NCBI GenBank assembly: GCA_031552535.1
Contig: JAVBMJ010000026.1
Coordinates: 1-32,155, forward strand
From: JAVBMJ01 sp031552535
Lineage (GTDB): Bacteria; Bacteroidota; Bacteroidia; Bacteroidales; Rikenellaceae
Reading direction: 5' to 3'
DNA length: 32,155 nt
In this document: one piece after another, positions 16,050 through 24,238 of the stretch
How the letters are laid out: the number at the start of each line of letters is the position of its first letter
Numbering within the stretch: the first letter of the stretch is position 1
Notes under the pieces: model-generated
What the model saw: the letters and a program-made list of their open reading frames with translations, nothing else
Told to the model about the DNA's origin: nothing
The model's database searches: none
Translations under genes and position numbers: made by a program

Positions 16050-17158
16050 TTCCTTAAAATCTTCTGCGGATCGACGATATGGTCCCGTATCGAACGGGTA
16101 ATATATCTGCCGAAACCATGCCTGTATACCATATTATAACGTCGCCGGTAATCGGCCATGCGTTTTATTTTAAAGTACAATACTTTCAGTTGCGATGCGC
16201 CTTCCGGAATAGTGGTACGGGGAGCCAGCGCCATGCGCAGCATCTCATCCGCGTCCCCTTTACCGGCTGTGAACGGCGGGGCCAGCGACGCGTCGAGCCC
16301 GAGGTGTTCCACCGTCAATGCCGTCACCATATCCGCCACACGGCTGTGCCCTATACTGTCCATCACCTCGCGGTAGGCATCGAAATCTATCCTTCCGCGG
16401 TTGGCCGACAGGAACATCGCCCAATCGCAGGCATGTCTCAGTACGAACTCACCGAACACGAAGTGGGCAATGGCATGGCGCATCAGAAACAGCGCGTCGA
16501 AACCGGACGGAGGGAACAATACCCCACCTGCCGGAGCATTGCGCAGCATTTCGTCTGCGGCCAGTATACCCAACAGGCGCTCCTCCATTATACGGTCTTC
16601 GGCGTAGAAGTCGACGTCGAGCAGGTGGGCGTGGTTCTCCACGGCGACACCCCGGTAGCACAGTCCCGAATGCTTGTGATGCCTCTCCTGCGTGAGTACA
16701 GCCCCGGCGTCGAGCAACAGCCGTTCCCCCTCATCATGCCTGCCGAAGAGGTAAACATCCACATCGCCCGACTCGCGGCGTAGCGGCTCGGGATAAAACC
16801 GGGCAAAACCCACCCCCTTGAGCACCAGCATCCTGATGCCGGAGCCACCCAGCAGCGAAGCCATCCCCTCCGCGACCTCCTTTTGCCGTGCCGAACGCCG
16901 TTCGATATTCCCGGTGTTGAGCGCCCACGCGATTTTGATCCCGCGCGGGGGCTGCAATGCCACGGGAAGCGCCATCACGCTGCCCAGTGCCAGGGCCTGC
17001 ACCCCCTGCGCCGATGAAAGCGCCGCCACTTCACGCCACAACACCTCGTCCGCTCCCCCGAATAGCTCTGCCGGCAACCCATGGCCCCACAGCGCACCCC
17101 TCAACAGCGCGAGAAGCATCCGCTCACTGCGGCTGAATGTATCGTCACAGGCACTCAT
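16046..17158 (-). CDS. NTP_transf_5-type nucleotidyltransferase
   Basis: The 370-residue protein resembles the uncharacterised nucleotidyltransferase family (NTP_transf_5) that accompanies PqqD-like proteins, HprK-like kinases and exporters in peptide and polysaccharide clusters. Key residues are LVLKGVGFARFYP (112-123) and RRESGDVDVYLFGR (127-140), where the GDVD acidic pair should bind the metal. LLDVDFYAE (179-187) may give a third acid. The ATG at 17158 overlaps the PqqD stop codon (ATGA), and its own stop overlaps the exporter start in the same way. An upstream in-frame start at 17176 would overlap PqqD by 22 bases and is less likely. The nucleotide and acceptor are unknown. Confidence 0.75.
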   Translation of the reverse strand: MSACDDTFSRSERMLLALLRGALWGHGLPAELFGGADEVLWREVAALSSAQGVQALALGSVMALPVALQPPRGIKIAWALNTGNIERRSARQKEVAEGMASLLGGSGIRMLVLKGVGFARFYPEPLRRESGDVDVYLFGRHDEGERLLLDAGAVLTQERHHKHSGLCYRGVAVENHAHLLDVDFYAEDRIMEERLLGILAADEMLRNAPAGGVLFPPSGFDALFLMRHAIAHFVFGEFVLRHACDWAMFLSANRGRIDFDAYREVMDSIGHSRVADMVTALTVEHLGLDASLAPPFTAGKGDADEMLRMALAPRTTIPEGASQLKVLYFKIKRMADYRRRYNMVYRHGFGRYITRSIRDHIVDPQKILRK

Positions 17159-17424
17159 TCCTCCACCGCCCCGCACGAAAGCAGGCTTTCAATCCACTTC
17201 CCAGCATCCTCGCGGGCACGCTGCATGTCGATGCCATACTTGCCGGCCAGCAGCTGTGCAACGTCTTCCGCCGAAAAATCCCTCCCCGACAGTTCACCCC
17301 ACAACCATTCGGCGGTAGCGTTGAAAGACAGCAACCTGGTCATGTCGGCTCCCGCGCGACCCTGCATCACCGCAACCTTCTCTCCGGCAATATCCCTTAT
17401 TTTCAGTCCATCCCTGATCTTCAT
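17155..17424 (-). CDS. PqqD-family peptide-binding protein (RiPP recognition element)
   Basis: The 89-residue protein has the winged-helix pattern of PqqD/lasso B1 proteins: three short beta strands (LKIRDIAGEKVAVM), then FNATAEWLWGELSGRDFSAED and VAQLLAGKYGIDMQRAREDA, ending WIESLLSCGAVEE. In known systems such proteins bind the leader of a ribosomal peptide and hand it to modifying enzymes. It is the first gene of the four-gene cassette. It lies 145 bases after the MazG-like gene, and that spacer carries a REP-like hairpin but no clear peptide gene. No leader peptide with a YxxP motif is visible next to it. Confidence 0.85.
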   Translation of the reverse strand: MKIRDGLKIRDIAGEKVAVMQGRAGADMTRLLSFNATAEWLWGELSGRDFSAEDVAQLLAGKYGIDMQRAREDAGKWIESLLSCGAVEE

Positions 17425-17557
17425 CGCTTCATCTTAATTTTATATGATCGTTTTCTATGCAACGCTTTTTGACTTCGCCTTTATTTACGCCCGGCAGAGA
17501 CGTAACTTGTTCCACCCTGCCCCCCACGTTAGAGTCGGTCCGCCAAGTGTCAGCCTG

Positions 17558-17588
17558 AGCAAAGTGATATCAAAAGGCGCTGTGCGCC
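17558..17588 (+). repeat. REP-like element C1
   Basis: AGCAAAGTGATATCAAAAGG plus the stem GGCGC-tgt-GCGCC (17576-17588). The stop codon of the MazG-like gene (17572-17570) lies inside it. On the minus strand it reads as a hairpin followed by TTTTGATAT, so it may shape the 3' end of that mRNA. Confidence 0.75.
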
Positions 17589-17881
17589 ATGTGCGCCCGG
17601 TTTTTCTCTTCCAGAAGGTCTATTATGCCCTCCGTGAGGTCGGCACCCGACATATTCGATATCGCCGCTATGGACCACAATATCTGCGCCAGCGGCATAA
17701 CCACCTCTTTTTTGAATCCGGACGGATCCTGGGTGTGTTCGGACATCCTGCGTGACAGGATGCGGGCCAGTTCGCCCGCCTGGCCTGTCAGCGAGGCCAG
17801 GTGTCCCAACTCTCCAGTCGCCGGGTTGCCCTCGCGCACATCCCAGGCATCTACCAGTTCTTGTACCTCTTTAAGTGTCAT
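17570..17881 (-). CDS. MazG-like nucleotide pyrophosphohydrolase
   Basis: The 103-residue protein fits the small single-domain MazG-like family of Bacteroidetes, all-alpha enzymes that hydrolyse (d)NTPs or related nucleotides to monophosphates. It begins MTLKEVQELVDAW and has GHLASLTGQAGELARILSRR (the EE..E metal-helix region) and PLAQILWSIAAISNMSGADL, matching the usual ELADILF.L..IAN..GVDL. Two metal acids are less well conserved: LTGQAGELA replaces the common LTEEVGELA, and PLAQILW the common ELADILF. Activity is therefore uncertain. It starts three bases after dtd ends. Its last six codons (HMAHSAF region) run into a REP-like element, so the C-terminus may have been remodelled. Confidence 0.65.
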   Translation of the reverse strand: MTLKEVQELVDAWDVREGNPATGELGHLASLTGQAGELARILSRRMSEHTQDPSGFKKEVVMPLAQILWSIAAISNMSGADLTEGIIDLLEEKNRAHMAHSAF

Positions 17882-17884
17882 ACG

Positions 17885-18337
17885 TTATTCCCTGTTTTTC
17901 GAATCGATCAATATAGTTACCGGGCCGTCGTTCACCAAAGCGATCTTCATGTCGGCACCGAATACACCCGTGGCGGCCCTGCGCCCCATAGCCAGCTCCA
18001 ACTCCTGCACGAACCTCCCGTACAGCGGACGCGACACCTCTTCCGGCGCCGAGCGTATATACGACGGGCGGTTGCCCTTGCGCGTAGAGGCATGAAGCGT
18101 GAACTGGCTCACAACCATAGCCTCGCCTTCTGCCCCACCAACATCGATATTCATAACCCCCTCATTGTCGTCGAAGATGCGTAATCTGGCCGCTTTCCCG
18201 GCAAGCCACGCGGCATCTTCCGCGCTGTCGCCGTGCTCCACGCCCACCAGTATCAGCAGGCCGTGCCCGATCCGGGAATATTCCTCTCCGCCTATGGTGA
18301 CCGATGCCTGCGAAACCCTCTGTATCAATATCCTCAT
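17885..18337 (-). CDS. dtd: D-aminoacyl-tRNA deacylase
   Basis: The 150-residue enzyme removes D-amino acids (and Gly mischarged on tRNA-Ala) from tRNAs in the cytoplasm. Family hallmarks are MRILIQRVSQASV at the N-terminus, the catalytic SQFTLHAST block near residues 97-105, and the cross-subunit NDGPVTILIDS near the C-terminus, which forms the Gly-Pro selectivity motif. Length is normal for the family. It sits four bases after the TPR gene and three bases before the MazG-like gene, in a tightly packed operon. Confidence 0.95.
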   Translation of the reverse strand: MRILIQRVSQASVTIGGEEYSRIGHGLLILVGVEHGDSAEDAAWLAGKAARLRIFDDNEGVMNIDVGGAEGEAMVVSQFTLHASTRKGNRPSYIRSAPEEVSRPLYGRFVQELELAMGRRAATGVFGADMKIALVNDGPVTILIDSKNRE

Positions 18338-18341
18338 AGTG

Positions 18342-18596
18342 TCACGGGTTGTAGATGTCGGTATTGCGGTAATCGAATATTTCCTGTATCATCGCCGCGG
18401 CCCCGGCGGCCTCGCTATTCTGCGGGTCGAGGCGCAAAACCTCCAGAAAATCGTTCAACGCCTCCGCCAACGCCCCCGATTTGTGGTACACGCGGGCGCG
18501 GCGCAGCCACAACCGGGCGTCGCCCGGGGCCGCGGCGATCATCCCGGTAAGCCTCGCCACATCTTCCCCGCAACTATTTCCACTCAACGTATCCAC
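18342..18596 (-). CDS. Small TPR-repeat protein
   Basis: The 84-residue protein contains one clear TPR unit plus flanking helices: DARLWLRRARVYHKSGALAE then ALNDFLEVLRLDPQNSEA. It ends FDYRNTDIYNP. I placed the start at the GTG at 18596 because AAGGGAG lies eight bases upstream of it. That makes it overlap the end of nadD by 13 bases; a TTG overlapping the nadD stop codon (TTGA) is the alternative. TPR modules bind other proteins; the partner is unknown. It was probably retained as a coupled gene between nadD and dtd. Confidence 0.7.
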   Translation of the reverse strand: MDTLSGNSCGEDVARLTGMIAAAPGDARLWLRRARVYHKSGALAEALNDFLEVLRLDPQNSEAAGAAAMIQEIFDYRNTDIYNP

Positions 18597-19168
18597 AATT
18601 TGTGCTCCCTTATATATTGTTCCACACCTGGCGACAGCAACTTCGCCACACTCCGGCCCGTACGCAGCCTGCGCCGTATATCCGTCGAGGATATGTCCAT
18701 CGACGGGGCCCCGTCGAGCCACACCACCCTGTCACGGAATATACCCCCCGAAAACCCCTCGCGAGGGTAGACCAGCACCTTATAGCACGACAGCAGTGCC
18801 TCGTGCTCCTTCCAGCGACCCATATCCTCAAGGGCGTCGCTGCCGATCAGCAGCGAAAAAACAGTCGACGGGTGGCGTTCCTCCAATGCCCTGAGCGTGT
18901 CTATGGTGTACGAAGGGCGCGGCAACGAAAACTCGAAATCGCTAACCCCGATCCTCCCGCCGCGATCCGCTTCGGCGGCAGCTATCGCCGCCATCTTCAG
19001 CCTGTGCTCCTCTGGGGCCAACATCCCCGGCTCCTTCAGCGGATTAAGTGGCGAAGGCATGATCCACACCAGGTCGCACAGTCCCCCCGAGGCCAGATAT
19101 TGCGCAATGGCGACGTGGCCGCAGTGGACAGGGTTGAACGACCCCGGGTATATTACCGTCCCGTACAT
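18584..19168 (-). CDS. nadD: Nicotinate-nucleotide adenylyltransferase
   Basis: The 194-residue enzyme joins nicotinate mononucleotide and ATP to give deamido-NAD, the step before NAD synthetase. The nucleotidyltransferase hallmark GSFNPVHCGHVAIAQ is at residues 9-23, and the ISSTDIRRRLRTG motif is at about 157-169. WIMPSPLNPLK, the substrate loop, also fits. Its start overlaps the end of gmk by 16 bases. The NAD synthetase gene, which uses its product, is also in the window at 27882-29453 but not in the same operon. Confidence 0.95.
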   Translation of the reverse strand: MYGTVIYPGSFNPVHCGHVAIAQYLASGGLCDLVWIMPSPLNPLKEPGMLAPEEHRLKMAAIAAAEADRGGRIGVSDFEFSLPRPSYTIDTLRALEERHPSTVFSLLIGSDALEDMGRWKEHEALLSCYKVLVYPREGFSGGIFRDRVVWLDGAPSMDISSTDIRRRLRTGRSVAKLLSPGVEQYIREHKLWIR

Positions 19169-19743
19169 CCTCCTTCAATACCCAAAAATTCCCCGATGAT
19201 TCCCTCGGCTTCTTCCACGGCCACAGCCAGGCAGTCGTTGACGACCACCTTGTCGAACGACGGGGCCAGCGATATCTCCCAGGCGGCTTTGCGGACACGT
19301 TCATCTATAGTGTCCTCACGGTCGGTTCCCCGGCCCACCAGCCTGCAACGCAACTCCTCCACCGAAGGCGGCATGATGAACACCGACAGCGCCCTGTCGC
19401 CGAAGATCTCCTTCAAACGCACACCGCCCTTAACGTCCACATCGAATACCACCGTATGTCCCCGCGCCTCGATACGTTCCAGCTCGCGCCGCAATGTTCC
19501 GTAACGCGTCCCCGAGTAGACCTCCTCCCACTCCACGAATTCATTTCCGCGCACAGCCTCATCAAACTCCTCCGGACTCAGGAAATAGTAGTCCACGCCA
19601 TCACGCTCCGTGGAACGCGGAGAACGGCTCGTGGCCGAAATCGAAAACTCCAAACACCCGAAACGATCCAACAACTCCTTGATAATAGTCGTCTTACCCG
19701 CACCCGATGGAGCCGAAATAATAATCATCCTGCCAAATCCCAT
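19153..19743 (-). CDS. gmk: Guanylate kinase
   Basis: The 196-residue enzyme phosphorylates GMP to GDP. P-loop SAPSGAGKTT lies at residues 10-19, followed by the GMP-binding SATSRSPRSTERDGVDYYFLS, and VVFDVDVKGGVRLKE in the core. FIMPPSVEELRCRLVGRGTD is the lid region. A second possible start (MIIISAPSG) lies five codons downstream. It lies 20 bases after the GH92 gene and overlaps nadD, so the run from GH92 to the MazG-like gene could be one transcript. Confidence 0.96.
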   Translation of the reverse strand: MGFGRMIIISAPSGAGKTTIIKELLDRFGCLEFSISATSRSPRSTERDGVDYYFLSPEEFDEAVRGNEFVEWEEVYSGTRYGTLRRELERIEARGHTVVFDVDVKGGVRLKEIFGDRALSVFIMPPSVEELRCRLVGRGTDREDTIDERVRKAAWEISLAPSFDKVVVNDCLAVAVEEAEGIIGEFLGIEGGCTGR

Positions 19744-19763
19744 TCTTCATATACTTTAATGAT

Positions 19764-22013
19764 CTATTTTGTTGTCGATAAGGTGAACCGGACTGTTTTT
19801 GCTCCCACGAGGTCGCGATGCGATATGCGGTAGCCCGAGTACTTTTTGCCGCCTACGTTTATGCCCTTAATGAATTTGCTCTCCGACGAGCCGTGCGGGG
19901 CTTCGACGACCAACTCTCCGGCAGGGTAGTACGCCGGGTCGAGCGTGATCGTAATGCGGTCGAAGGTCGGCGAAGTTAACGTATAGGAGGGCTCGCCGGG
20001 GCAATCGGGATAGAATCCCATCATCGAAAAGATAGCCCAGGCCGACATAGTACCAGTATCGTCGTTACCCGGAATGCCGTCGGGTTTAGTGGTGAAATAT
20101 TTAGCCAGCAGACGTGTCACCTCCTGCTGAGTGCGCCACTCCTCGCCCTTGAAGTAGGTGAACAGGTAGGGATAAGCTATGTCGGGCTCATTGGCCGGAT
20201 CGTAATAACCCTTGTCGAAGACCATCTGCAACTTATCCACGAACTTCTTCTGCCCGCCCATCAGCTTTGCCAGCCCGTAGACATCGTGCGGCACAAAAAA
20301 CGTGTAATTCCAGGCGTTTCCCTCGTGGAAACCCGGCGAATCCTCGAAATTCTCGCCCTGCTTCGGATCGAACGGCGAATAGAATTCCCCATTGGGCAAT
20401 ATCGGGCGCAGTGTGCCGTACTCCTTGCTGTAGTAATGTTTATATCCCAGCGAGCGCTCGTGGAACATTTTGGCGTCGGCCTCTTTGCCCAGCGCCGAGG
20501 CAAAGCGGGAGAGGGCGTTGTCGGCGATATAGTATTCAAGGGCGTGCGACACCGAGTTGTCGAACTGCTCCCTAAGCGGCACATAACCCAGCGCGAGGTA
20601 GTCGTCGTTGTCGGGGCGCAGCAGGTTCTCCGCACCCGGAGTCGTAGCTCCTTTATACATAGCCTTATACGCCTCCTCGGGGTCGAAGTCGGCCAGCCCC
20701 TTGAGGTAGCAATCAACGATTACAGGGATGCTCGGGTCGCCCTCCATAGTAAAAGTTTCACGGCTGTAGAGCTCCCATTTGGGCAGCCATCCGCCCTCGC
20801 GGTACATGTCGATCATCGACTTCACCATATCCATCTGGCGCCTGGGATACACCAACGCCATCAGTTGGTGGAGGTTGCGGTAGGTGTCCCACAGCGAGAA
20901 CACGGTATAGCGGTTGCCTTCTGTGGTCTTTATGGCACTGCTCTCCATCGCCGGATATTGGCCGTTGACGTCCTGCAATGTGTTGGGATGTATCAGCGCG
21001 TGGTAGAGCGCTGTATAGAAGACCCCCTTCTGCTCATCTGTACCACCCTCGACCATGATTCGTCCCAGGTCTTCATTCCAACGTTCGCGGGCCGCCGTGC
21101 GCACCTTCTGGAAGTCGAACTCAGGCTGTTCGGCGTCGAGGTTGCGGCGGGCATTCTCGATACTCACGAACGACACGCCCATCTGCACCTCGATCTGTTC
21201 GCCCTCCGACGTATCGAACGTGTAAACCACACCCACGTCGTCGCCGGCTATCTCCTTCTGGTACTTTGTGTAGAGTTTATATTTTCCGTTATCTTTATCC
21301 CACAGCGCCTCGACACCCGTCATGGGACGTTGCTTCTTCCAGTAGGCGGCGCTCGCCGGCGTTTTACTGAGGCGCATCACGAAATATATCGGGAAGACGG
21401 CCTGCCCCGTATAGCAGAACGTACCCAGCAGTTTCATCCCCTCGGCCTCGCGCTCGCCGGTCATCCTTACGAAAGCCCCCGACTCGTTGGTGAGTCCCTC
21501 GCCCAGGTTCAGCAGAATATTACCTTGTCCGGCAGGAAACGTAAAACGCGTGATGCCGGTGCGTTGCGTGGCCGATACCTCGGTTTTTATCCCGTATTTG
21601 GTCAGGAAGTTGGTGTAATAGCCCGGTGTGGCCTGCTCGCCGCTGTAAGGGCTGCCGTACTCGCGGTAGTCGACGCTGACCTCACCCGAGGTAGGCATCA
21701 ACAGCAACGATCCCAGGTCGGGACATCCCACACCCGAAAGGTTGACATGCGAAAAACCCGTGAAAAACTTGTTGTGGAACTCATACGGCGTACTCCACCA
21801 ACGGGCGTCCTTATCATACTTGTTATTGTCAGACCCCATGACGTTGAACGGAACCACACTCATCATACCATTGGGGCAGACGGCCCCGGGATTGGTAGTC
21901 CCGAAGTTGGTCGTACCCACAAACAGGTTGACGTAATCGGCAGGCTGCTGAGCCCGCAACCCGAAGCATAACGCCACCGAAGCAACAGCTAACACAAAAA
22001 TCCTTTTTCCCAT
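19764..22013 (-). CDS. Secreted GH92 alpha-mannosidase
   Basis: The 749-residue protein starts with a signal peptide (about 1-21, ending LRAQ), so it works in the periplasm or at the surface. GH92 enzymes are Ca-dependent exo-alpha-mannosidases acting on N-glycan and related mannans. N-terminal beta-domain motifs are NLFVGTTNFGTTNPGAVCPNGM and FTGFSHVNLSGVGCPD. The catalytic barrel has FSLWDTYRNLHQLM, HEGNAWNYTFFVPHD and the hallmark GIPGNDDTGTMSAWAIFSMMGFYP. The length is typical. No SusC/SusD pair is in the window, so it is not in a classic polysaccharide utilisation locus here. The linkage specificity cannot be read from the sequence. Confidence 0.95.
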   Translation of the reverse strand: MGKRIFVLAVASVALCFGLRAQQPADYVNLFVGTTNFGTTNPGAVCPNGMMSVVPFNVMGSDNNKYDKDARWWSTPYEFHNKFFTGFSHVNLSGVGCPDLGSLLLMPTSGEVSVDYREYGSPYSGEQATPGYYTNFLTKYGIKTEVSATQRTGITRFTFPAGQGNILLNLGEGLTNESGAFVRMTGEREAEGMKLLGTFCYTGQAVFPIYFVMRLSKTPASAAYWKKQRPMTGVEALWDKDNGKYKLYTKYQKEIAGDDVGVVYTFDTSEGEQIEVQMGVSFVSIENARRNLDAEQPEFDFQKVRTAARERWNEDLGRIMVEGGTDEQKGVFYTALYHALIHPNTLQDVNGQYPAMESSAIKTTEGNRYTVFSLWDTYRNLHQLMALVYPRRQMDMVKSMIDMYREGGWLPKWELYSRETFTMEGDPSIPVIVDCYLKGLADFDPEEAYKAMYKGATTPGAENLLRPDNDDYLALGYVPLREQFDNSVSHALEYYIADNALSRFASALGKEADAKMFHERSLGYKHYYSKEYGTLRPILPNGEFYSPFDPKQGENFEDSPGFHEGNAWNYTFFVPHDVYGLAKLMGGQKKFVDKLQMVFDKGYYDPANEPDIAYPYLFTYFKGEEWRTQQEVTRLLAKYFTTKPDGIPGNDDTGTMSAWAIFSMMGFYPDCPGEPSYTLTSPTFDRITITLDPAYYPAGELVVEAPHGSSESKFIKGINVGGKKYSGYRISHRDLVGAKTVRFTLSTTK

Positions 22014-22066
22014 AAACTGATAAATTATATGTCGTTAGTTCTTTACATCGCTCCGACCACCGGACG

Positions 22067-22097
22067 GGCGCACCGCGCCTTTTAATATTACTTTACT
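22067..22097 (-). repeat. REP-like element C3
   Basis: The minus-strand copy reads AGTAAAGTAATATTAAAAGG followed by the stem GGCGC-ggt-GCGCC (plus 22067-22079). It is in the 168-bp gap between the GH92 start and the ddl end. Confidence 0.7.
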
Positions 22098-22107
22098 CCA
22101 ACTGCCG

Positions 22108-22138
22108 GACGCATCGCATCTCTTGATATTACTTTGCT
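22108..22138 (-). repeat. REP-like element C4
   Basis: The minus strand reads AGCAAAGTAATATCAAGAG then the stem GATGC-gat-GCGTC (one U.G pair). It is inverted relative to C2, with which it makes the long palindrome 22124-22189. Confidence 0.7.
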
Positions 22139-22189
22139 ATAACTGCCGCTTTTTCGAAAAAAAGCGGCAGTTATAGCAAAGTCATATCA
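22124..22189. repeat. 31-bp palindrome made from two facing REP-like elements
   Basis: The arm 22124-22154 is complementary to 22159-22189 except for one base; the 4-base centre is CGAA. The inner part is GCTATAACTGCCGCTTTTT. It overlaps the ddl stop codon (22184-22182) and probably terminates that transcript, and could work in both directions. Confidence 0.75.
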
Positions 22190-22205
22190 AAAGACGCAGT
22201 GCGTC
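22175..22205 (+). repeat. REP-like element C2
   Basis: AGCAAAGTCATATCAAAAGA then the stem GACGC-agt-GCGTC (22193-22205). It encodes the last codons of ddl (DALRLLI and stop) on the minus strand. Confidence 0.75.
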
Positions 22206-23183
22206 CGTCCGGGTTTCTTCGATGATCATATCCAGTAGCCGGCCCAGGGGAAGTCCCATCGCGGCGGCTTGTTGCGGGATTATTCCCCCTCCGGCGCTCA
22301 TGCCGGGGACGGAGTTGATCTCCACCATATAGGGCGTGTCGTCTTTTATTATGTAGTCGATGCGAACCACTCCGCGGCATCCGCATGCACGGTAGGCTTT
22401 GAGTGTTAGTTCGCCGAGTTTTGCGCGCATCTCCGCGGTGAGGTCGGCCGGTGTTATTTCGGTCGACATGCCGGGGGTGTATTTGGCTTCGTAGTCGAAG
22501 AAATCGTTCCTGGGGATGATCTCCGTTACAGGGAATATGTACTCCTGGCCGTCGGCCACCATTACGCCGCATGCCACTTCGCGCCCCTGGATGAACTCTT
22601 CTATAAGCACAGCGTCGCTTTCGCGGAACGCCGCTTCGACCGCCGAGGGTATCTCCTCCGCGCTGCGCACCTTGCTCACTCCGCAACTGCTGCCGCTGGC
22701 GTTGGGTTTGACGAAGAGGGGCAGCCCCAACTCACCGGCGATAGCCACGGGGTCGAAACTCTCACCGCGGCGTATCATGATCTCGCGGGCGAGGTTGACG
22801 CCTACTGCGGCGACGGTACGCTTGCAGGCCGACTTGTCGAAGGTAATCACGCACGAAGTCATCCCGCACGACGAGTATGGCACATCCATCATATCGAGAT
22901 AGCCCTGCAGTTTGCCGTCTTCTCCCGGAGTTCCGTGGATGAGTATCAGGGCGTAGTCGAACACCACCTTGCCCGCAGTTGCCGTGAGCGAGAAGTCGTT
23001 CTTGTCCACTTCATACCTTCTGCCCGCCCCATCGGTGTAGCTCCAACTGCGGCCATCGAGGTCGATGAGGTATACATTATATTTGGTGAGGTCGAGCACC
23101 CCGGCGACATTGGCCGCACTGGAAAGCGAGACCTCACGCTCCGAGGAGTTTCCCCCGGCCATCAACGCTATATTCATTTTCAT
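22182..23183 (-). CDS. ddl: D-alanine--D-alanine ligase
   Basis: The 333-residue ATP-grasp enzyme makes D-Ala-D-Ala for peptidoglycan. Motifs: MAGGNSSEREVSLSSA (N-terminal substrate loop), HGTPGEDGKLQGYLD, the ATP-binding LPLFVKPNASGSSCGVSKV, EEFIQGREVACGVM, and the Mg/substrate site YMVEINSVPGMSAGGGIIPQ. I chose the ATG at 23183 (MKMNIALMAGG), which gives the standard length; the open frame continues upstream to 23285 without family similarity. The last nine codons fall within a REP-like element and may be an addition. The 108-bp gap to nagB holds no other gene. Confidence 0.95.
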   Translation of the reverse strand: MKMNIALMAGGNSSEREVSLSSAANVAGVLDLTKYNVYLIDLDGRSWSYTDGAGRRYEVDKNDFSLTATAGKVVFDYALILIHGTPGEDGKLQGYLDMMDVPYSSCGMTSCVITFDKSACKRTVAAVGVNLAREIMIRRGESFDPVAIAGELGLPLFVKPNASGSSCGVSKVRSAEEIPSAVEAAFRESDAVLIEEFIQGREVACGVMVADGQEYIFPVTEIIPRNDFFDYEAKYTPGMSTEITPADLTAEMRAKLGELTLKAYRACGCRGVVRIDYIIKDDTPYMVEINSVPGMSAGGGIIPQQAAAMGLPLGRLLDMIIEETRTDALRLLI

Positions 23184-23291
23184 ATCCGAAATATTTACAA
23201 GGCAAAACGCCACCATGGAACCAGCCGGAACAATGCGCCGGGGGAGGATCAACATAAACAGGACTGTTGACGCGCCCGGCCCCACCGTATC

Positions 23292-24101
23292 CTACAGCAG
23301 TTTGCCCTTGAACGGTTGGCTGCGCTCTATATCCTTGAAATAACGGTAGGTACTCACCCTTAGTTCCGATGCCGCGCTGTCGTCGCAGACGATTATTCCG
23401 TGGCGGTGGGTTTGCAGCGCGCTTATCGTCCAGCCGTGGTTGTAGCCGCCTTCGATGCCGTGGCGCAACGCCTCGGCCTTATTTTTGCCGCAGCCCAGGA
23501 TCAGCACCTCGCGCGCATCCATCAACGTGCCCACGCCTATCGTGAGAGCCGTTCTGGGAACCTTGTCGACGTCGTTGTCGAAGAAGCGCGAGTTGTCGAT
23601 GATGGTTTGCTGGGTCAGCGTCTTGAGCCTCGTGCGCGAGGTCATCGACGAAAACGGCTCGTTGAACGCGATATGCCCGTCGGCACCCACTCCGCCCATA
23701 AACAGGTCGATCCCGCCGGCGTCGAGTATCTTCTGCTCATACTCGACACACTCCGTGCGCAGGTCCTCGGCATTACCGTTGAGGATATTCACATTCTCCG
23801 GCTTGATATCGACGTGGTTGAAAAAATTGTTCCACATGAAAGAGTGGTAGCTCTCGGGATGCGACTCCGGAAGACCCACATACTCGTCCATGTTGAACGT
23901 TACGACCCTCTCGAACGATACCTGGCCAGCTTTGTACAATGCTATCAACTCGCGGTAGGTGGCCAAAGGCGTCGATCCCGTAGGCAGCCCCAGTACGAAC
24001 GGACGATCTTCGCCCTGGATACATTGATTGATACGCGAAGCGATGTAATTTGCGGCCCACTTAGCCACTTCCGCACTTGTGTCGTGAATGATTACCCTCA
24101 T
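23292..24101 (-). CDS. nagB: Glucosamine-6-phosphate deaminase
   Basis: The 269-residue enzyme converts glucosamine-6-phosphate to fructose-6-phosphate and ammonia. Sugar-phosphate binding GLPTGSTPLATY (39-50), the active-site strand FNMDEYVGL, and the catalytic block GGVGADGHIAFNEP, which keeps the Asp/His/Glu set of E. coli NagB (D141, H143, E148), are all intact. GCGKNKAEALRHGIEGG follows. Length is standard. Directly upstream is a 565-bp region full of structured elements, the nearest being a three-arm fold 137 bases before the start. A NagB-like fusion protein lies upstream on the same strand. Confidence 0.96.
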   Translation of the reverse strand: MRVIIHDTSAEVAKWAANYIASRINQCIQGEDRPFVLGLPTGSTPLATYRELIALYKAGQVSFERVVTFNMDEYVGLPESHPESYHSFMWNNFFNHVDIKPENVNILNGNAEDLRTECVEYEQKILDAGGIDLFMGGVGADGHIAFNEPFSSMTSRTRLKTLTQQTIIDNSRFFDNDVDKVPRTALTIGVGTLMDAREVLILGCGKNKAEALRHGIEGGYNHGWTISALQTHRHGIIVCDDSAASELRVSTYRYFKDIERSQPFKGKLL

Positions 24102-24206
24102 TATTATTTCAGTTTAAAATTTTATCGTAGTTTTCACCTTCCTCCCTCTGCGGCCGGATCTCCATCTGTGACTTTTTTAAGGAAAAAGTCGCCCAAAAAC
24201 CTTCAG

Positions 24207-24229
24207 GAAGTGCTGTCGCACTTCTTTTT
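24207..24229 (+). terminator. Hairpin with T-run upstream of nagB
   Basis: GAAGTGC-tgtc-GCACTTC at 24207-24224 followed by TTTTT. It is a terminator shape on the plus strand, where no gene precedes it. On the minus strand it lies within the nagB leader. Confidence 0.45.
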
Positions 24230-24238
24230 ACGTTATCC

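Noticed and set aside
17425..17569. Short minus-strand open frames before the PqqD gene (for example a TTG-started run with LTLGGPTLTWGAGW) as a RiPP precursor.
   Set aside because: There is no ATG and no ribosome site, and the start falls in the REP-like element. The frame after the MazG-like stop codon is also open but has only GTG codons.
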